From Methanococcoides seepicolus (GTDB lineage Archaea; Halobacteriota; Methanosarcinia; Methanosarcinales; Methanosarcinaceae), in contig NZ_JAGSOI010000004.1 in assembly GCF_023684405.1 (NCBI RefSeq), positions 24,938-88,937 on the forward strand: a DNA stretch of 64,000 nt, read 5' to 3'. Made by a program: the position numbers and the translations under genes. The notes beneath the pieces were generated by a model. That model was not told the DNA's origin. It made no database searches and saw nothing but the letters and a program-made list of their open reading frames with translations. Of this stretch, positions 1-8,430 are shown piece by piece. How positions within the stretch are numbered: position 1 is the stretch's first letter; the number at the start of each line of letters is the position of its first letter.

Positions 1-545
1 TCAAAATCTTCCGGAATGGTCACATCGACACGGGAGCCAAAACGGATCATCCCTATCTTCTCACCATTGACAAGCTCATCCCCTACATTGACGTAGGAAA
101 CTATCCTGCGAACCATTACACCGGCTATCTGAGTAACATTCACATCACCATGGCTGCTCTTTATCACTGTGACGGTGCGTTCGTTCCGTTCAGAATCCTT
201 GTGAAAAGCAGGCAAATAGCCACCTTTTTTGTGAGTTATGCTCTTTACGACACCAGAGATGGGAGCACGGTTCACATGCACATTATGGACATTCATAAAT
301 ACGCATACCCGTTGTCCACTGACATCAATAACTCTGCCATCGGCTGCTGAGAACATGCAATGGTCACATATCTTGGTAGTCCTGCCAGGGTCCCGGAAGA
401 ACCAGATGACAAAGACGGTAAGGAAGAGAAAGAGGTAGAACAGATACCATACAAGATCAATTCCCGTCAAGACCGCTGCGGTCAGGAAAATACCTGTTAG
501 GATAACTACAGTAACTACCCATGAAAGAGAATCTTTAGCTAACAT
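1..545 (-). CDS. pssD: archaetidylserine (phosphatidylserine) decarboxylase, 3' end cut by window
   Basis: The frame is open from the ATG at 545 to the window edge, about 181 codons, so the C-terminus is missing. Two N-terminal hydrophobic stretches are followed by FFRDPGR, an AADGRV motif, VHVNRAP, a KGGYLPAF stretch and IGMIRFGSRVDV. This is the order seen in short archaeal/bacterial PSD proenzymes, where the Gly-Ser in the last motif is the self-cleavage site that generates the pyruvoyl group. The family decarboxylates the serine headgroup of archaetidylserine to the ethanolamine form at the membrane. The gene starts 11 bp after archaeosortase A on the same strand, so the two probably form an operon. 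Family assignment is confident; substrate is inferred from the archaeal context. Confidence 0.88.
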   Translation of the reverse strand, partial: MLAKDSLSWVVTVVILTGIFLTAAVLTGIDLVWYLFYLFLFLTVFVIWFFRDPGRTTKICDHCMFSAADGRVIDVSGQRVCVFMNVHNVHVNRAPISGVVKSITHKKGGYLPAFHKDSERNERTVTVIKSSHGDVNVTQIAGVMVRRIVSYVNVGDELVNGEKIGMIRFGSRVDVTIPEDF

Positions 546-556
546 TTCCGGTTCCC

Positions 557-1369
557 TTAGATCTTACGTACGAACGACCTTAACTGTTCTGTAGTCATTT
601 CCCACAGACCATCGATCAGGTCAAGCAGTTCAGGCAATATTCGCATTACCACATAGGCGATGACAAAAAGTGCGATCCCTGATCCGAACTTGGCAATAAT
701 ATGATGAGCAACTTCAAAACTTTCAGGGCCGAACCACTGTTCACCATATGCGACTATCACAAAGGTATTTCTGATAAGGTTCAATGTGTATATAACTGGA
801 ACCGACACCATGAAAGCCTGGAAGAGCTTCTTTTTCGGAGCGTTTATAGAGATTATAAGACCCGTGAACAAAGCAATGCTCTCAATAGCAGTACAGGCAA
901 GTATGATATTAACAGCATATCCGTTATAGACCACGCCATTACCGCTTGCGACCACATCATGCCCCAGCATCTGGAGCATCCATACCGTATTACCAGTAAC
1001 TGTGGAGATTATCCACTGATTGAGCGAAGGTATGTTCGCAAAAGGGAAATAGAAAAGAGAACCAAGAGCAGTTGCACTTGTAGCCATTAGCACAATATTG
1101 AGATGACCCTTTTCTTCAGGAACTGAGGAACTACTGTAACCACGGACCATGTTCTGTGCCATGAACAGGCAGAAAAGAGCAATGGCTACAGTAAGTATTA
1201 CATTGAAATAATCGTTTATCGCGATATAATGTAATGGCTGGTAAGCCCAATGTAGTGAAAAGAACACCCATCCTAAACCGCCAATCAGAAACTTTATCCT
1301 TTTGGTTGGAGGCAGGATAGCAGATGCCACCATTAATGCGACGGCAATCCAAAGTACGTTTTCCATCAT
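557..1369 (-). CDS. artA: archaeosortase A, transpeptidase-like membrane protease
   Basis: A 270-aa protein with about seven to eight hydrophobic segments. It carries the exosortase/archaeosortase signature: Cys159 in ACTAIES, Arg200 in LNLIRN, and His222/His223 in the following AHH motif, each at a membrane boundary. In Haloferax ArtA processes surface proteins with C-terminal PGF-CTERM tags and links them to a lipid. Two adjacent ATG codons (1369 and 1366) can serve as start. The downstream gene is a PSD-type decarboxylase; in haloarchaea archaetidylethanolamine synthesis is needed for ArtA-dependent anchoring, so the pairing is functionally meaningful. No PGF-CTERM substrate is visible in this window. 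Confidence 0.9.
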   Translation of the reverse strand: MMENVLWIAVALMVASAILPPTKRIKFLIGGLGWVFFSLHWAYQPLHYIAINDYFNVILTVAIALFCLFMAQNMVRGYSSSSVPEEKGHLNIVLMATSATALGSLFYFPFANIPSLNQWIISTVTGNTVWMLQMLGHDVVASGNGVVYNGYAVNIILACTAIESIALFTGLIISINAPKKKLFQAFMVSVPVIYTLNLIRNTFVIVAYGEQWFGPESFEVAHHIIAKFGSGIALFVIAYVVMRILPELLDLIDGLWEMTTEQLRSFVRKI

Positions 1370-1435
1370 AATAAAGCATCTTTATAACAGGTATCATATA
1401 TAGTATCTTGCTAAATGCATAAGGTTATGTAAAAA

Positions 1436-1855
1436 ATGCCAGTCCCAACAACACCCCCATTGACCGTTGATGCCGTAATCATCTTAAATGGTAAGATTGT
1501 ACTCATAAAACGGAACAATTACCCGTTCAAAAACGAATTTGCACTACCTGGTGGCTTTGTGGAGGTAGGCGAGACAACTGAAGCTGCGGCAATCAGGGAA
1601 TCTTTTGAAGAAACCGGATTATCTATCGATCTTGTTAAATTGATCGGAGTATATTCAGACCCTTCACGCGATCCTCGTGGGCACACTGTGTCCGTATGCT
1701 ATCTCGCGACAGGTCATGGAAAGCCGGAAGCGAACACTGATGCAGCAGATGTAGCTTTGTTCGATCCCGAAAAACTGCCAGAACTGGCTTTCGACCACCG
1801 AAAAATGATAGACGATGCAGGAGATGATATTAATGGAATTCTGTCCAAAATGTAA
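1436..1855 (+). CDS. Nudix hydrolase, ADP-ribose pyrophosphatase-like
   Basis: A 139-aa protein with a complete Nudix box around residues 40-62: GG at 39-40, Glu46, then RESFEETGL, matching GX5EX7REUXEEXGU. The N-terminal strand and the PGG before the box resemble archaeal ADP-ribose pyrophosphatases, which hydrolyse ADP-ribose to AMP and ribose 5-phosphate using Mg2+. The substrate cannot be fixed from the sequence alone. Its last 23 bases overlap the start of the transcription factor S gene, so the two are probably translationally coupled. Confidence 0.85.
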   Translation: MPVPTTPPLTVDAVIILNGKIVLIKRNNYPFKNEFALPGGFVEVGETTEAAAIRESFEETGLSIDLVKLIGVYSDPSRDPRGHTVSVCYLATGHGKPEANTDAADVALFDPEKLPELAFDHRKMIDDAGDDINGILSKM

Positions 1856-2144
1856 AAGTATGATGCACCCGATCGAAGGGACGCTTAAATGTCGAAAATG
1901 TGGATATGAGAAAACGAAGGATGTCGCTCCAGAACTTATGAGCACATCATCAAGAGAGGAAAGAGAGGTCACTGTCCTTGAAGGTGATACTGACATAGGA
2001 CTGCCTACAACAACCGCAAGATGCGAAGAATGTGGAAACAATACTGCATACTGGTGGCTAAGACAGTTAAGGTCTGCCGATGAGTCGGAAACACGATTTT
2101 TCAAATGTATCAAATGTGGCTTCACCTGGCGTGAGTACGACTAA
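1833..2144 (+). CDS. tfs: transcription factor S (TFIIS/RPB9-like RNA polymerase cleavage factor)
   Basis: A 103-aa protein with two zinc ribbons. The N-terminal one has CPKC and CRKC, the C-terminal one CEEC and CIKC. The loop before the last cysteine pair has the acidic Asp-Glu ([11 protein letters not shown]) that in TFS and TFIIS enters the polymerase secondary channel and promotes cleavage of backtracked RNA. The start at 1833 gives the canonical beginning [11 protein letters not shown] and is preceded by a GGAG at 1820; an in-frame ATG at 1815 would add six unconserved residues. It overlaps the upstream Nudix gene and is followed by PCNA. Confidence 0.93.
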   Translation: MEFCPKCKSMMHPIEGTLKCRKCGYEKTKDVAPELMSTSSREEREVTVLEGDTDIGLPTTTARCEECGNNTAYWWLRQLRSADESETRFFKCIKCGFTWREYD

Positions 2145-2234
2145 TATATAAGTACACTGAAAAAAGCAGTGACACATATATATAGGAAATGATATAAGCA
2201 AGTTGAAATTGAGATTATTCGATGGAGAAACAAC

Positions 2235-2972
2235 ATGTTCAAGGCGACAATTGATGCATATCTTCTAAAGGATTCGATCGAAACGCTTTCTGTACTCGTG
2301 GACGAAGCAAGGTTCAGGATTTCACCAGAAGGAGTTATTGTAAGGGCAGTCGACCCTGCAAACGTTGCGATGGTAAGTTTTGACCTTACCCCAGAGGCAT
2401 TCGATGACTTTGAAGCAGACGACTGTGAGTTGGGATTGGACCTTTCGAGGATCAATGACATACTGGGAGTTGCAGACAGGGACGATAAGGCCCAGATGGA
2501 ACTGGATGAGGAATCAAAGAAACTGAAGATTCAGATAGGCGGTTTTTCATACACAGTTTCACTGCTTGACCCATCCACGATACGTGCAGAACCAAGAATT
2601 CCACAGCTTGAACTGCCAGCAGAGATAGTCCTTAACGGAAAGGACCTGCAAAAAGCTGTTAAAGCCGCTGAGAAGATAAGTGACCATATGTTACTTGGTG
2701 TTGAAGGAGAATCCTTCTTCATGGAAGCAGAGGGTGACACCGACCGTGTGAAGCTCACCATGACACGTGACCAGCTTATTGACATCAGGCCGTCTGAAGT
2801 GCGTTCACTGTTCTCACTTGACTACCTGTCAGACATAATTAAACCTGCTTCAAAATCCAACGAGATCTCACTTCACCTAGGCAACGATTTCCCTATAAAG
2901 ATCAATTTCAGCATTGCCAACGGAAACGGCAGCATTGGATATCTGCTGGCACCAAGAATTGAATCAGACTAA
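2235..2972 (+). CDS. pcn: DNA polymerase sliding clamp (PCNA)
   Basis: A 245-aa protein matching archaeal PCNA along its full length: an N-terminal FKATIDAYLLKDSIETL strand-helix, the AMVSFDL-type segment, and a C-terminal PIKINFSI...GYLLAPRIE tail. It forms a trimeric ring around DNA that tethers the replicative polymerases, FEN1 and other PIP-box proteins. Its stop is separated by one base from the primase large-subunit ATG, so pcn and priL are almost certainly cotranscribed. Confidence 0.97.
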   Translation: MFKATIDAYLLKDSIETLSVLVDEARFRISPEGVIVRAVDPANVAMVSFDLTPEAFDDFEADDCELGLDLSRINDILGVADRDDKAQMELDEESKKLKIQIGGFSYTVSLLDPSTIRAEPRIPQLELPAEIVLNGKDLQKAVKAAEKISDHMLLGVEGESFFMEAEGDTDRVKLTMTRDQLIDIRPSEVRSLFSLDYLSDIIKPASKSNEISLHLGNDFPIKINFSIANGNGSIGYLLAPRIESD

Positions 2973-2973
2973 A

Positions 2974-4068
2974 ATGGATAACAGACATCTCGCCTTATAC
3001 CCCTTTGTTTCCGAGGCATCCGAATATGTCGGAAGTCTCGGATTTTCACCGGACAGGCTACTATCCTCACGTGCACTGGAATCCGCACGCATAAGAGGAA
3101 AGGAACGTGTGATACAAGCACTTGAAGGCGAGATCGAAAAACCATCCCCCTCCAGTTCAGAAGAAGGAAAGATACTTACTGAACTGTTGTCCTACCCTTT
3201 TTCAAGGATACTGGTCTCGTGCATAGATGATCCTTTTTTGACCCGAAAATATGCACTTGCCGAAGCCAAGGCTGCATACCATTTATTGAAAACACAACAA
3301 CCGGAGTTCCTACAGGACCTGGCCACTGATTTCAAGATCAATGCGGAAATCTACGAGAATCCGGAAACCCATGACATATTTTTCGACCTGCATTTTACGG
3401 ATTATATCAAACTTGCAAGTCCTTTGAAGGACCTTAACTGGAAACTGGTAAACAGGAAGATGAAGAAAGGCTACGTAAAGATAAGCAAGGAAGAGCTTGC
3501 CCGCCTGCTCCAGGAGGCCATACGCCTGCGGATACAGAACTCACTCCCAATAACTGTTCCAAAAGAGATATGTGAAGCCTGCATCCCGCATACGGATACA
3601 ATCAGTGAAGAACTGGAAAAGAAGAAGACCGAATTCGGAGTAGGAGAATTCCAGAAGGTAGAAAGTGAACTGTTCCCACCATGCATCACGCAAGCGATTG
3701 CAAATGTACGTGCCGGAGTGAACCTTGCCCATTCGATGAGATTTGCAATGACCTCGTTCTTAATAAACATCGGGATGTCCGTTGACGAAGTGGTGGCAAT
3801 GTTCAACATCTCCCCTGACTTTGATGAGGAAAAAACACGCTACCAGATAGAACACATCGCTGGAACTTCATCAGGCACAACATATAAACCGCCATCCTGC
3901 AACACGATGAGAACCTACGGCAACTGTTATGCTCCGGATGAGATATGCAAAGGGGTAAAACATCCTTTAGGATATTATAGCAGGAGGACGTGGTTCAAGA
4001 ACAGAATGCAAAAAGATAACGAAAAAGGGAATGAAGAGAAAAAGGAAGGGGAAACTCCCCCTCAGTAA
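2974..4068 (+). CDS. priL: DNA primase large subunit, Fe-S
   Basis: The ATG at 2974 begins MDNRHLALYPFVSEASEYV, the usual N-terminus of archaeal PriL; an upstream in-frame ATG lies inside pcn and is less likely. The product is 364 aa. The C-terminal domain contains the cysteines expected for the 4Fe-4S cluster (in FPPCI, PPSCN, GNCYAPDEICKG) and a HPLGYY motif. It partners the catalytic subunit PriS in primer synthesis. A stretch of Lys and Glu forms the extreme C-terminus. The convergent cfbB gene ends four bases after this gene. Confidence 0.95.
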   Translation: MDNRHLALYPFVSEASEYVGSLGFSPDRLLSSRALESARIRGKERVIQALEGEIEKPSPSSSEEGKILTELLSYPFSRILVSCIDDPFLTRKYALAEAKAAYHLLKTQQPEFLQDLATDFKINAEIYENPETHDIFFDLHFTDYIKLASPLKDLNWKLVNRKMKKGYVKISKEELARLLQEAIRLRIQNSLPITVPKEICEACIPHTDTISEELEKKKTEFGVGEFQKVESELFPPCITQAIANVRAGVNLAHSMRFAMTSFLINIGMSVDEVVAMFNISPDFDEEKTRYQIEHIAGTSSGTTYKPPSCNTMRTYGNCYAPDEICKGVKHPLGYYSRRTWFKNRMQKDNEKGNEEKKEGETPPQ

Positions 4069-4072
4069 CCAT

Positions 4073-5392
4073 TTATCTCTTTTTATACTGGCGACATTGT
4101 TCCACAAAACTTTCCACAGGGAACGAGCCAGGGTGCGCATGCATATAGCTTGCAAGGGAATTATGCTCCGTGATACCATCCTTTCCGTTCATGATGCCTT
4201 TACCACGGGACATTTCGTAAGCAAGCCTTGAATCACTATCGCATTCCGTCAGAGAATAATGGAATTCATGGCCTCTGACAGGTCCTTTTATGAACTTGCC
4301 TTTTGCGATACCCTCTGTATAGCCAAGTGCCTGAAGCCTTTTTGTCTGCACGGTCTCTGCAGGGAAAAGGTCTGCCATCTTGTACACGACATCCTCTATC
4401 TCATAGGAACTGCACAGATACTGCAACCCGCCACACTCACCATAGATAGGCATGCCATCAGCAGAAAGGTCTTTGAGCTTCTTTGTCGTGCTTGACCGTT
4501 CAAGTTCTGCAATATGGAGTTCCGGATAACCTCCACCGAAATACAGGCCATCCACTTCAGGAAGTTCACCATCCAGAGGACTGAAGAACTCAATGTTCGC
4601 ACCACATTTCCTGAACATATCGAACATTTCTTCATAATAGAAACAGAACGCACTGTCCCTGGCAACACCTATGGTGACCTTGGACATATTTCCGACACAC
4701 CTTTCATCTTCAACTTCCGGCTTAACAGGTTCGCGTGCAAGAGATAGGATTGTGTCGATATCGACATTTTCCTCAATGAAACTTGCAAGCATATCTACAT
4801 CATAATCCTGCTCAGATGCCATATGCAGACCAAGATGCCTTGAAGGGACTTTCACATCATTGTTCCTCGGAACAGTTCCCAGGACCGGAATATCCTGAAG
4901 GACATCCTTGATCAGCTTTGCATGGCGTGGACTTCCCACCCTGTTAAGGATAACACCTGCAATTTCAACGTCCTTGTCGAATTCGGTAAAACCTTTCACA
5001 ATAGCACCGGCACTTCTGGACATACCGTGTACGTTCACGACCAGTATGACAGGTATACCAAGTGACTTCGCAACATGTGCCGAGCTGGCGATCTCCGTTG
5101 AATCCATACCGTCATAAAGCCCCATAACGCCTTCGATGACAGAGATATCAGCATCCTTGTAACTGCTATCCACAGTTCTGCGAACACCATCCACCCCCAT
5201 CATGAAAGTGTCAAGGTTCCTTGAGGACACACCGCAGATAGCTGTGTGATGTGTGGGGTCGATATAATCCGGACCAACCTTGTAAGGCTGTACTTTCATG
5301 TTCCTTTTGGTAAGAGCCGCCATAATTCCCATAGCTACGGTCGTTTTACCGACACCGCTATGCGTACCTGCAATTAGGACCGATCGTTTCAT
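4073..5392 (-). CDS. cfbB: Ni-sirohydrochlorin / cobyrinate a,c-diamide synthase (CfbB/CbiA family)
   Basis: A 439-aa ATP-dependent glutamine amidotransferase. It has an N-terminal P-loop GTHSGVGKTT in a dethiobiotin-synthase-like fold, then a class I glutaminase domain with GGGYPELHI, the nucleophile in YGECGGLQYL, and a C-terminal GHEFHYS. In methanogens this family amidates the a and c acetate side chains of Ni-sirohydrochlorin on the route to coenzyme F430; the same fold does this for cobyrinate in B12 synthesis. No other corrinoid or F430 gene is nearby, so which substrate is used is inferred from lineage. The start at 5392 (MKRSVLIAGTHS) is preferred; an upstream in-frame ATG at 5440 would add 16 unconserved residues. 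Confidence 0.9.
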   Translation of the reverse strand: MKRSVLIAGTHSGVGKTTVAMGIMAALTKRNMKVQPYKVGPDYIDPTHHTAICGVSSRNLDTFMMGVDGVRRTVDSSYKDADISVIEGVMGLYDGMDSTEIASSAHVAKSLGIPVILVVNVHGMSRSAGAIVKGFTEFDKDVEIAGVILNRVGSPRHAKLIKDVLQDIPVLGTVPRNNDVKVPSRHLGLHMASEQDYDVDMLASFIEENVDIDTILSLAREPVKPEVEDERCVGNMSKVTIGVARDSAFCFYYEEMFDMFRKCGANIEFFSPLDGELPEVDGLYFGGGYPELHIAELERSSTTKKLKDLSADGMPIYGECGGLQYLCSSYEIEDVVYKMADLFPAETVQTKRLQALGYTEGIAKGKFIKGPVRGHEFHYSLTECDSDSRLAYEMSRGKGIMNGKDGITEHNSLASYMHAHPGSFPVESFVEQCRQYKKR

Positions 5393-5469
5393 GGCACTAA
5401 TTGAGTTGGTTTTATATATATCGATTACCATCTGTTTCACAACTTAAGAATCATTTTGTGTACACGACC

Positions 5470-6405
5470 ATGAATCCATCCAGTAATAGTTTGACAGACA
5501 GGTTCGGACGTACTGTTACAAGTCTTCGGATCTCAATTACGAACCGCTGCAACCTTGATTGCATCTATTGCCACAGCGAAGGTGATGAGGGAAACAGGAA
5601 AGAAATGTCCGCAAAGACAATTTCTACCATTGTCAGCACTGCGACAAAGTTCGGCGTCGACAAGGTCAAGTTCTCAGGAGGGGAACCCCTTGTCAGGAAG
5701 GATTTCGAGGACATACTTCGAGAACTTCCAAAACTAAAGGATGTTTCAGTTACAACAAACGGCGTATATCTCAAAGAGCGCGCATTCGGTCTGAAAGAGG
5801 CCGGACTGGACCGTGTCAATGTCAGTCTTGATACCCTCGATCCTGAAAAGTATGCATACATCACTCACGGAAGCCCCGAAACCCTGCAGCAGGTCCTTGA
5901 AGGGATAGATGCTGCCATAAGTGCCGGACTTACACCGGTCAAACTGAACATGGTACTTCTCAAAGGAATCAATGAAGATGAGATCGATGATATGCTGGAA
6001 CTTGTCCGAAGTAAAAAAGACGACCTGATCCTACAGATAATCCAGGTGATGGATTTCAGGGATGGAAAACAGTACGATCTTGATGCGGACAAGATCGAGA
6101 AAAAACTTGAAGAGTATGCAGACAATATTACCATGCGTAACATGCACCACCGCAAGAAATACGTCATCGATGGTGCTGAGGTCGAGTTCGTAAGACCGAT
6201 TGAAAATACGGAGTTCTGCGCCAACTGCAACAGGCTCAGGATAACCGCAGATGGAAAGCTCAAACCTTGCCTGCTGGTTAACAACAACCTTATCGACGTC
6301 TCAGAAGCAGAACCTGATGAACTGCCGGAACTACTACGCAGATCCATTGATCGCAGAGTTCCATTCTACAGGGACATGAAAGGTAAAACGATAATAGGAG
6401 ATTGA
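5470..6405 (+). CDS. moaA: GTP 3',8-cyclase, radical SAM molybdopterin enzyme
   Basis: A 311-aa protein with the radical SAM motif CNLDCIYC near residue 25 and a second C-terminal cluster motif CANCNRLRITADGKLKPC. It catalyses the first step of molybdenum/tungsten cofactor synthesis, making 3',8-cyclo-GTP. The start at 5470 leaves a short N-terminus before DRFGRTVTSLRISIT. The C-terminus reads GKTIIGD, so the terminal Gly-Gly described for bacterial MoaA is not visible. It is divergent from cfbB with about 77 bp between starts, and a 58-aa ORF follows within three bases. Confidence 0.93.
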   Translation: MNPSSNSLTDRFGRTVTSLRISITNRCNLDCIYCHSEGDEGNRKEMSAKTISTIVSTATKFGVDKVKFSGGEPLVRKDFEDILRELPKLKDVSVTTNGVYLKERAFGLKEAGLDRVNVSLDTLDPEKYAYITHGSPETLQQVLEGIDAAISAGLTPVKLNMVLLKGINEDEIDDMLELVRSKKDDLILQIIQVMDFRDGKQYDLDADKIEKKLEEYADNITMRNMHHRKKYVIDGAEVEFVRPIENTEFCANCNRLRITADGKLKPCLLVNNNLIDVSEAEPDELPELLRRSIDRRVPFYRDMKGKTIIGD

Positions 6406-6408
6406 AAA

Positions 6409-6585
6409 ATGGAAGTAGAACTTACAGTTGATGGAAAGAACATAGAGATCAATCATTTCGTTACAGAGATACTCGCAGCCATGACCGGCTCTTCTGTGGA
6501 GACACTCCACGGTGTCGAAGAGGACTGGAAAGAAATGACGGTCAAACTTAAGAGATCAAAGACGGCTCACCAGAGCGAACTTTAA
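6409..6585 (+). CDS. small uncharacterised protein downstream of moaA
   Basis: A 58-aa ORF (begins MEVELTVDGKNIEIN, ends AHQSEL) three bases after the moaA stop, preceded by AATAGGAGATTG, which contains a ribosome binding site. It is acidic in the first half and basic near the end (KLKRSKTAHQ), with a predicted beta hairpin then helix. I do not recognise a family. Translational coupling to moaA and the good Shine-Dalgarno support a real gene; a role in molybdopterin metabolism is guessed only from position. Confidence 0.6.
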   Translation: MEVELTVDGKNIEINHFVTEILAAMTGSSVETLHGVEEDWKEMTVKLKRSKTAHQSEL

Positions 6586-6815
6586 CGAATAGAGGGAATT
6601 GCCAATCCATCCATTCATCAACGTAGTTTAGGTTAGAACTTCTTTTCAGAATCATTGGTTCTTAAATGGCTATATATTGAGGACTTCCTAATATAATATG
6701 AGCAGTGATTGCTGGGTTCGCATGTTCCAAATCTCCTGACCACCATTATATTTTGGACAGTAAAAAATGGGAGTAGCTACCGCTATGCCAGTCTAATAAA
6801 AAGGGAGTGATATAT

Positions 6816-7292
6816 ATGAAAACAAACAAATTAAGTGTTTTAGCCATTTCATTACTACTGATGATAATGGCCGCTGGCACCGCGCTGGCAATTCACCCAG
6901 ATATTGATATCAAACCAGGGTCATAGCCAAATTCCATTAATGTAAACGCCGCTGGTGAGATCCCAGTTGCAATATTGGGTTCAGACACCTTTGATGTAAA
7001 CCAGATAGATCTAACTAGTGTGGTTTTTGCTGGGGTTGGACCAGTGACGTACAAGAATGGAGCCAACGCTGGATTGGTCAAGGCAGGATATGAAGATGTC
7101 AATAGTGATGGGGTTCTGGATTTGGTGCTTCAATTTAAACCGGATAAAAGTGACCTACGAGATTCGTTTGAATTTAGTTAGATAGAGGTAAAAGGGCTTG
7201 ATGGTTACCTAACTTTGACAGGTCAGCTTCTTAGTGGTGCACCCTTCGAAGGCAAGGACACAGCAAGACTTCTTCATGCAGACTGGCTCTGA
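6816..7292 (+). pseudogene. secreted IDIKPGS-type domain protein interrupted by two in-frame TAG codons
   Basis: A single 159-codon frame runs from the ATG at 6816 to TGA at 7290-7292, interrupted only by TAG at 6924-6926 and TAG at 7179-7181. A ribosome binding site (AGGGAGTGA) precedes the ATG. The first 25 residues form a clear signal peptide ending GTALA. After it comes IDIKPGS, then PNSIN...GEIPVAILGSDTFDV, the conserved core of a domain common in archaeal and bacterial secreted proteins, which usually reads through the position of the first TAG without a break. The second TAG lies before a further 36 codons ending EGKDTARLLHADWL. Either the gene is decaying, or the UAG codons are read as pyrrolysine, which Methanosarcinaceae can do. 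Stop-codon type and intact frame are seen; readthrough is speculation. A U-tract follows at 7309-7324. Confidence 0.7.
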
Positions 7293-7639
7293 TTCAACAT
7301 CATAACCTATTTTTTTTCTTTTTTAATGGTTACAGAGATTGAGATTCTATAATCCAATCTAGTATGATGAGAATCTGTCCAAACAAGAAGGATATTAGCA
7401 CTGTAGAAGCACAAACTTTTAAAATTAGTGTAAAACTAACAATTTGAATTTTTGAATATTTATTTCTCAAGATACCTATTACCCCGAAAGATTATGCACC
7501 GATTAATTTTGGATTGAAATTTTGATTTCTGATTGTGTCTTAATTTTTTTTCAAAATGCGTTGAACTATGGTTGTGCATAAGTTCCACATAACGCCGTAG
7601 TGTTTTTCATCATTACCTAGATCCCCAAGTTATTCTGAC
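7293..7639. other. intergenic gap with U-tract terminator and a recurring motif
   Basis: An AT-rich stretch without a convincing gene. A run of T interrupted by one C at about 7309-7324 looks like an archaeal U-tract terminator for the preceding ORF. At 7613-7630 there is an 18-base motif (TTACCTAGATCCCCAAGT) that matches 16 of 18 bases of a sequence near 31195 in the accessory island. Nothing else is recognisable. Confidence 0.5.
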
Positions 7640-8399
7640 AGTGATTGTTATGGAGTGCTCGATACACTCGACATCGGTGTCTTTTATGATAACAACTGCG
7701 ATGGGGTTTAGAACACTGGAGATATCAATAGCCATTACAATGCCGATGTTGAACTATATGCTTTGGATGGGTGTACGTTGATTAAGCCAGCACTAGTGCC
7801 AGCACTAATTCTTAGTGATTTGTATAGGTATGAATCCGTTCCTGCGGCAAATACTTAGTAAAGATCGTGCCAGAGGATAGTTCCTATGAAGTCAAGTGGG
7901 ATTGCATCGAGGTGAAAGAAGGTGTACTACAAGAAATTAATTTTGGACTTTGCAAAGAATGTACCCAATATTCACCAGGGTACTGGAAGAACCACCCAGA
8001 TGATGGCCAGTTGAGGAGATCGAGATTGGTGGTATCACCTACACGAAGGCAGAAACCATAAGTTACATGCAGGCTCCCGTGGCAGGCGATAAGACATACA
8101 CACTTTTCGAGGCACTGGTTGCCGCCAAGCTGAACGGTGGTGAATACTGTGGCTGCCCTGACATAGCCGATATCATTGAGGCCGCTGACGCCTGGATATT
8201 TGTTCATCCTGTTGGAGTTGGAGTTGCTGCAAATAGTGATGCCTGGCAAGGATTTGGTGATGATCTATATGAGGAGCTTGATGATTTCAACAATGGCGAG
8301 CTCTGCGATGACGATGGCGACTGTAAGTTTTGTGATGACGGTGACGAAAGCGGTGATGAAGAAAAGGACGATGACGTTCGAAAACCTAAATACAAGTAA
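7640..8399 (+). pseudogene. decayed secreted SdrD-B-like / SPGYWKNHP protein gene
   Basis: Three consecutive frames together read as one protein. Frame one, from about 7640, has GVFYDNNCDGV, a TAG at 7709-7711, then NTGDINSHYNADVELYALDG, typical of a CnaB/SdrD B-like repeat, and ends in TAG TAA at 7856-7861. Frame two, from 7861, reads KIVPEDSSYEVKW and later SPGYWKNHPDD. A one-base loss near 8004 shifts to frame three, WPVEEIEIGGITYTKAE, which continues with KTYTLFEALVAAKLN to a highly acidic tail and TAA at 8397-8399. These blocks occur in order in intact secreted proteins of methanogens. No start codon or signal peptide is evident. Two frameshifts plus stops make inactivation nearly certain. 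A perfect terminator hairpin follows. Confidence 0.75.
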
Positions 8400-8404
8400 A
8401 TGAT

Positions 8405-8430
8405 GTGGAATCACCTTGATTCCACTTTTT
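8405..8430 (+). terminator. hairpin plus T5 after the decayed gene
   Basis: A perfect 9-bp stem (GTGGAATCA / TGATTCCAC) with a three-base loop is followed by five T. It begins six bases after the last stop of the decayed gene, so the old transcription unit still has its terminator. Confidence 0.65.

Noticed and set aside
7640..8399. Pyrrolysine readthrough of the second decayed gene
   Set aside because: Two frameshifts and a TAA beside the second TAG cannot be explained by UAG decoding.
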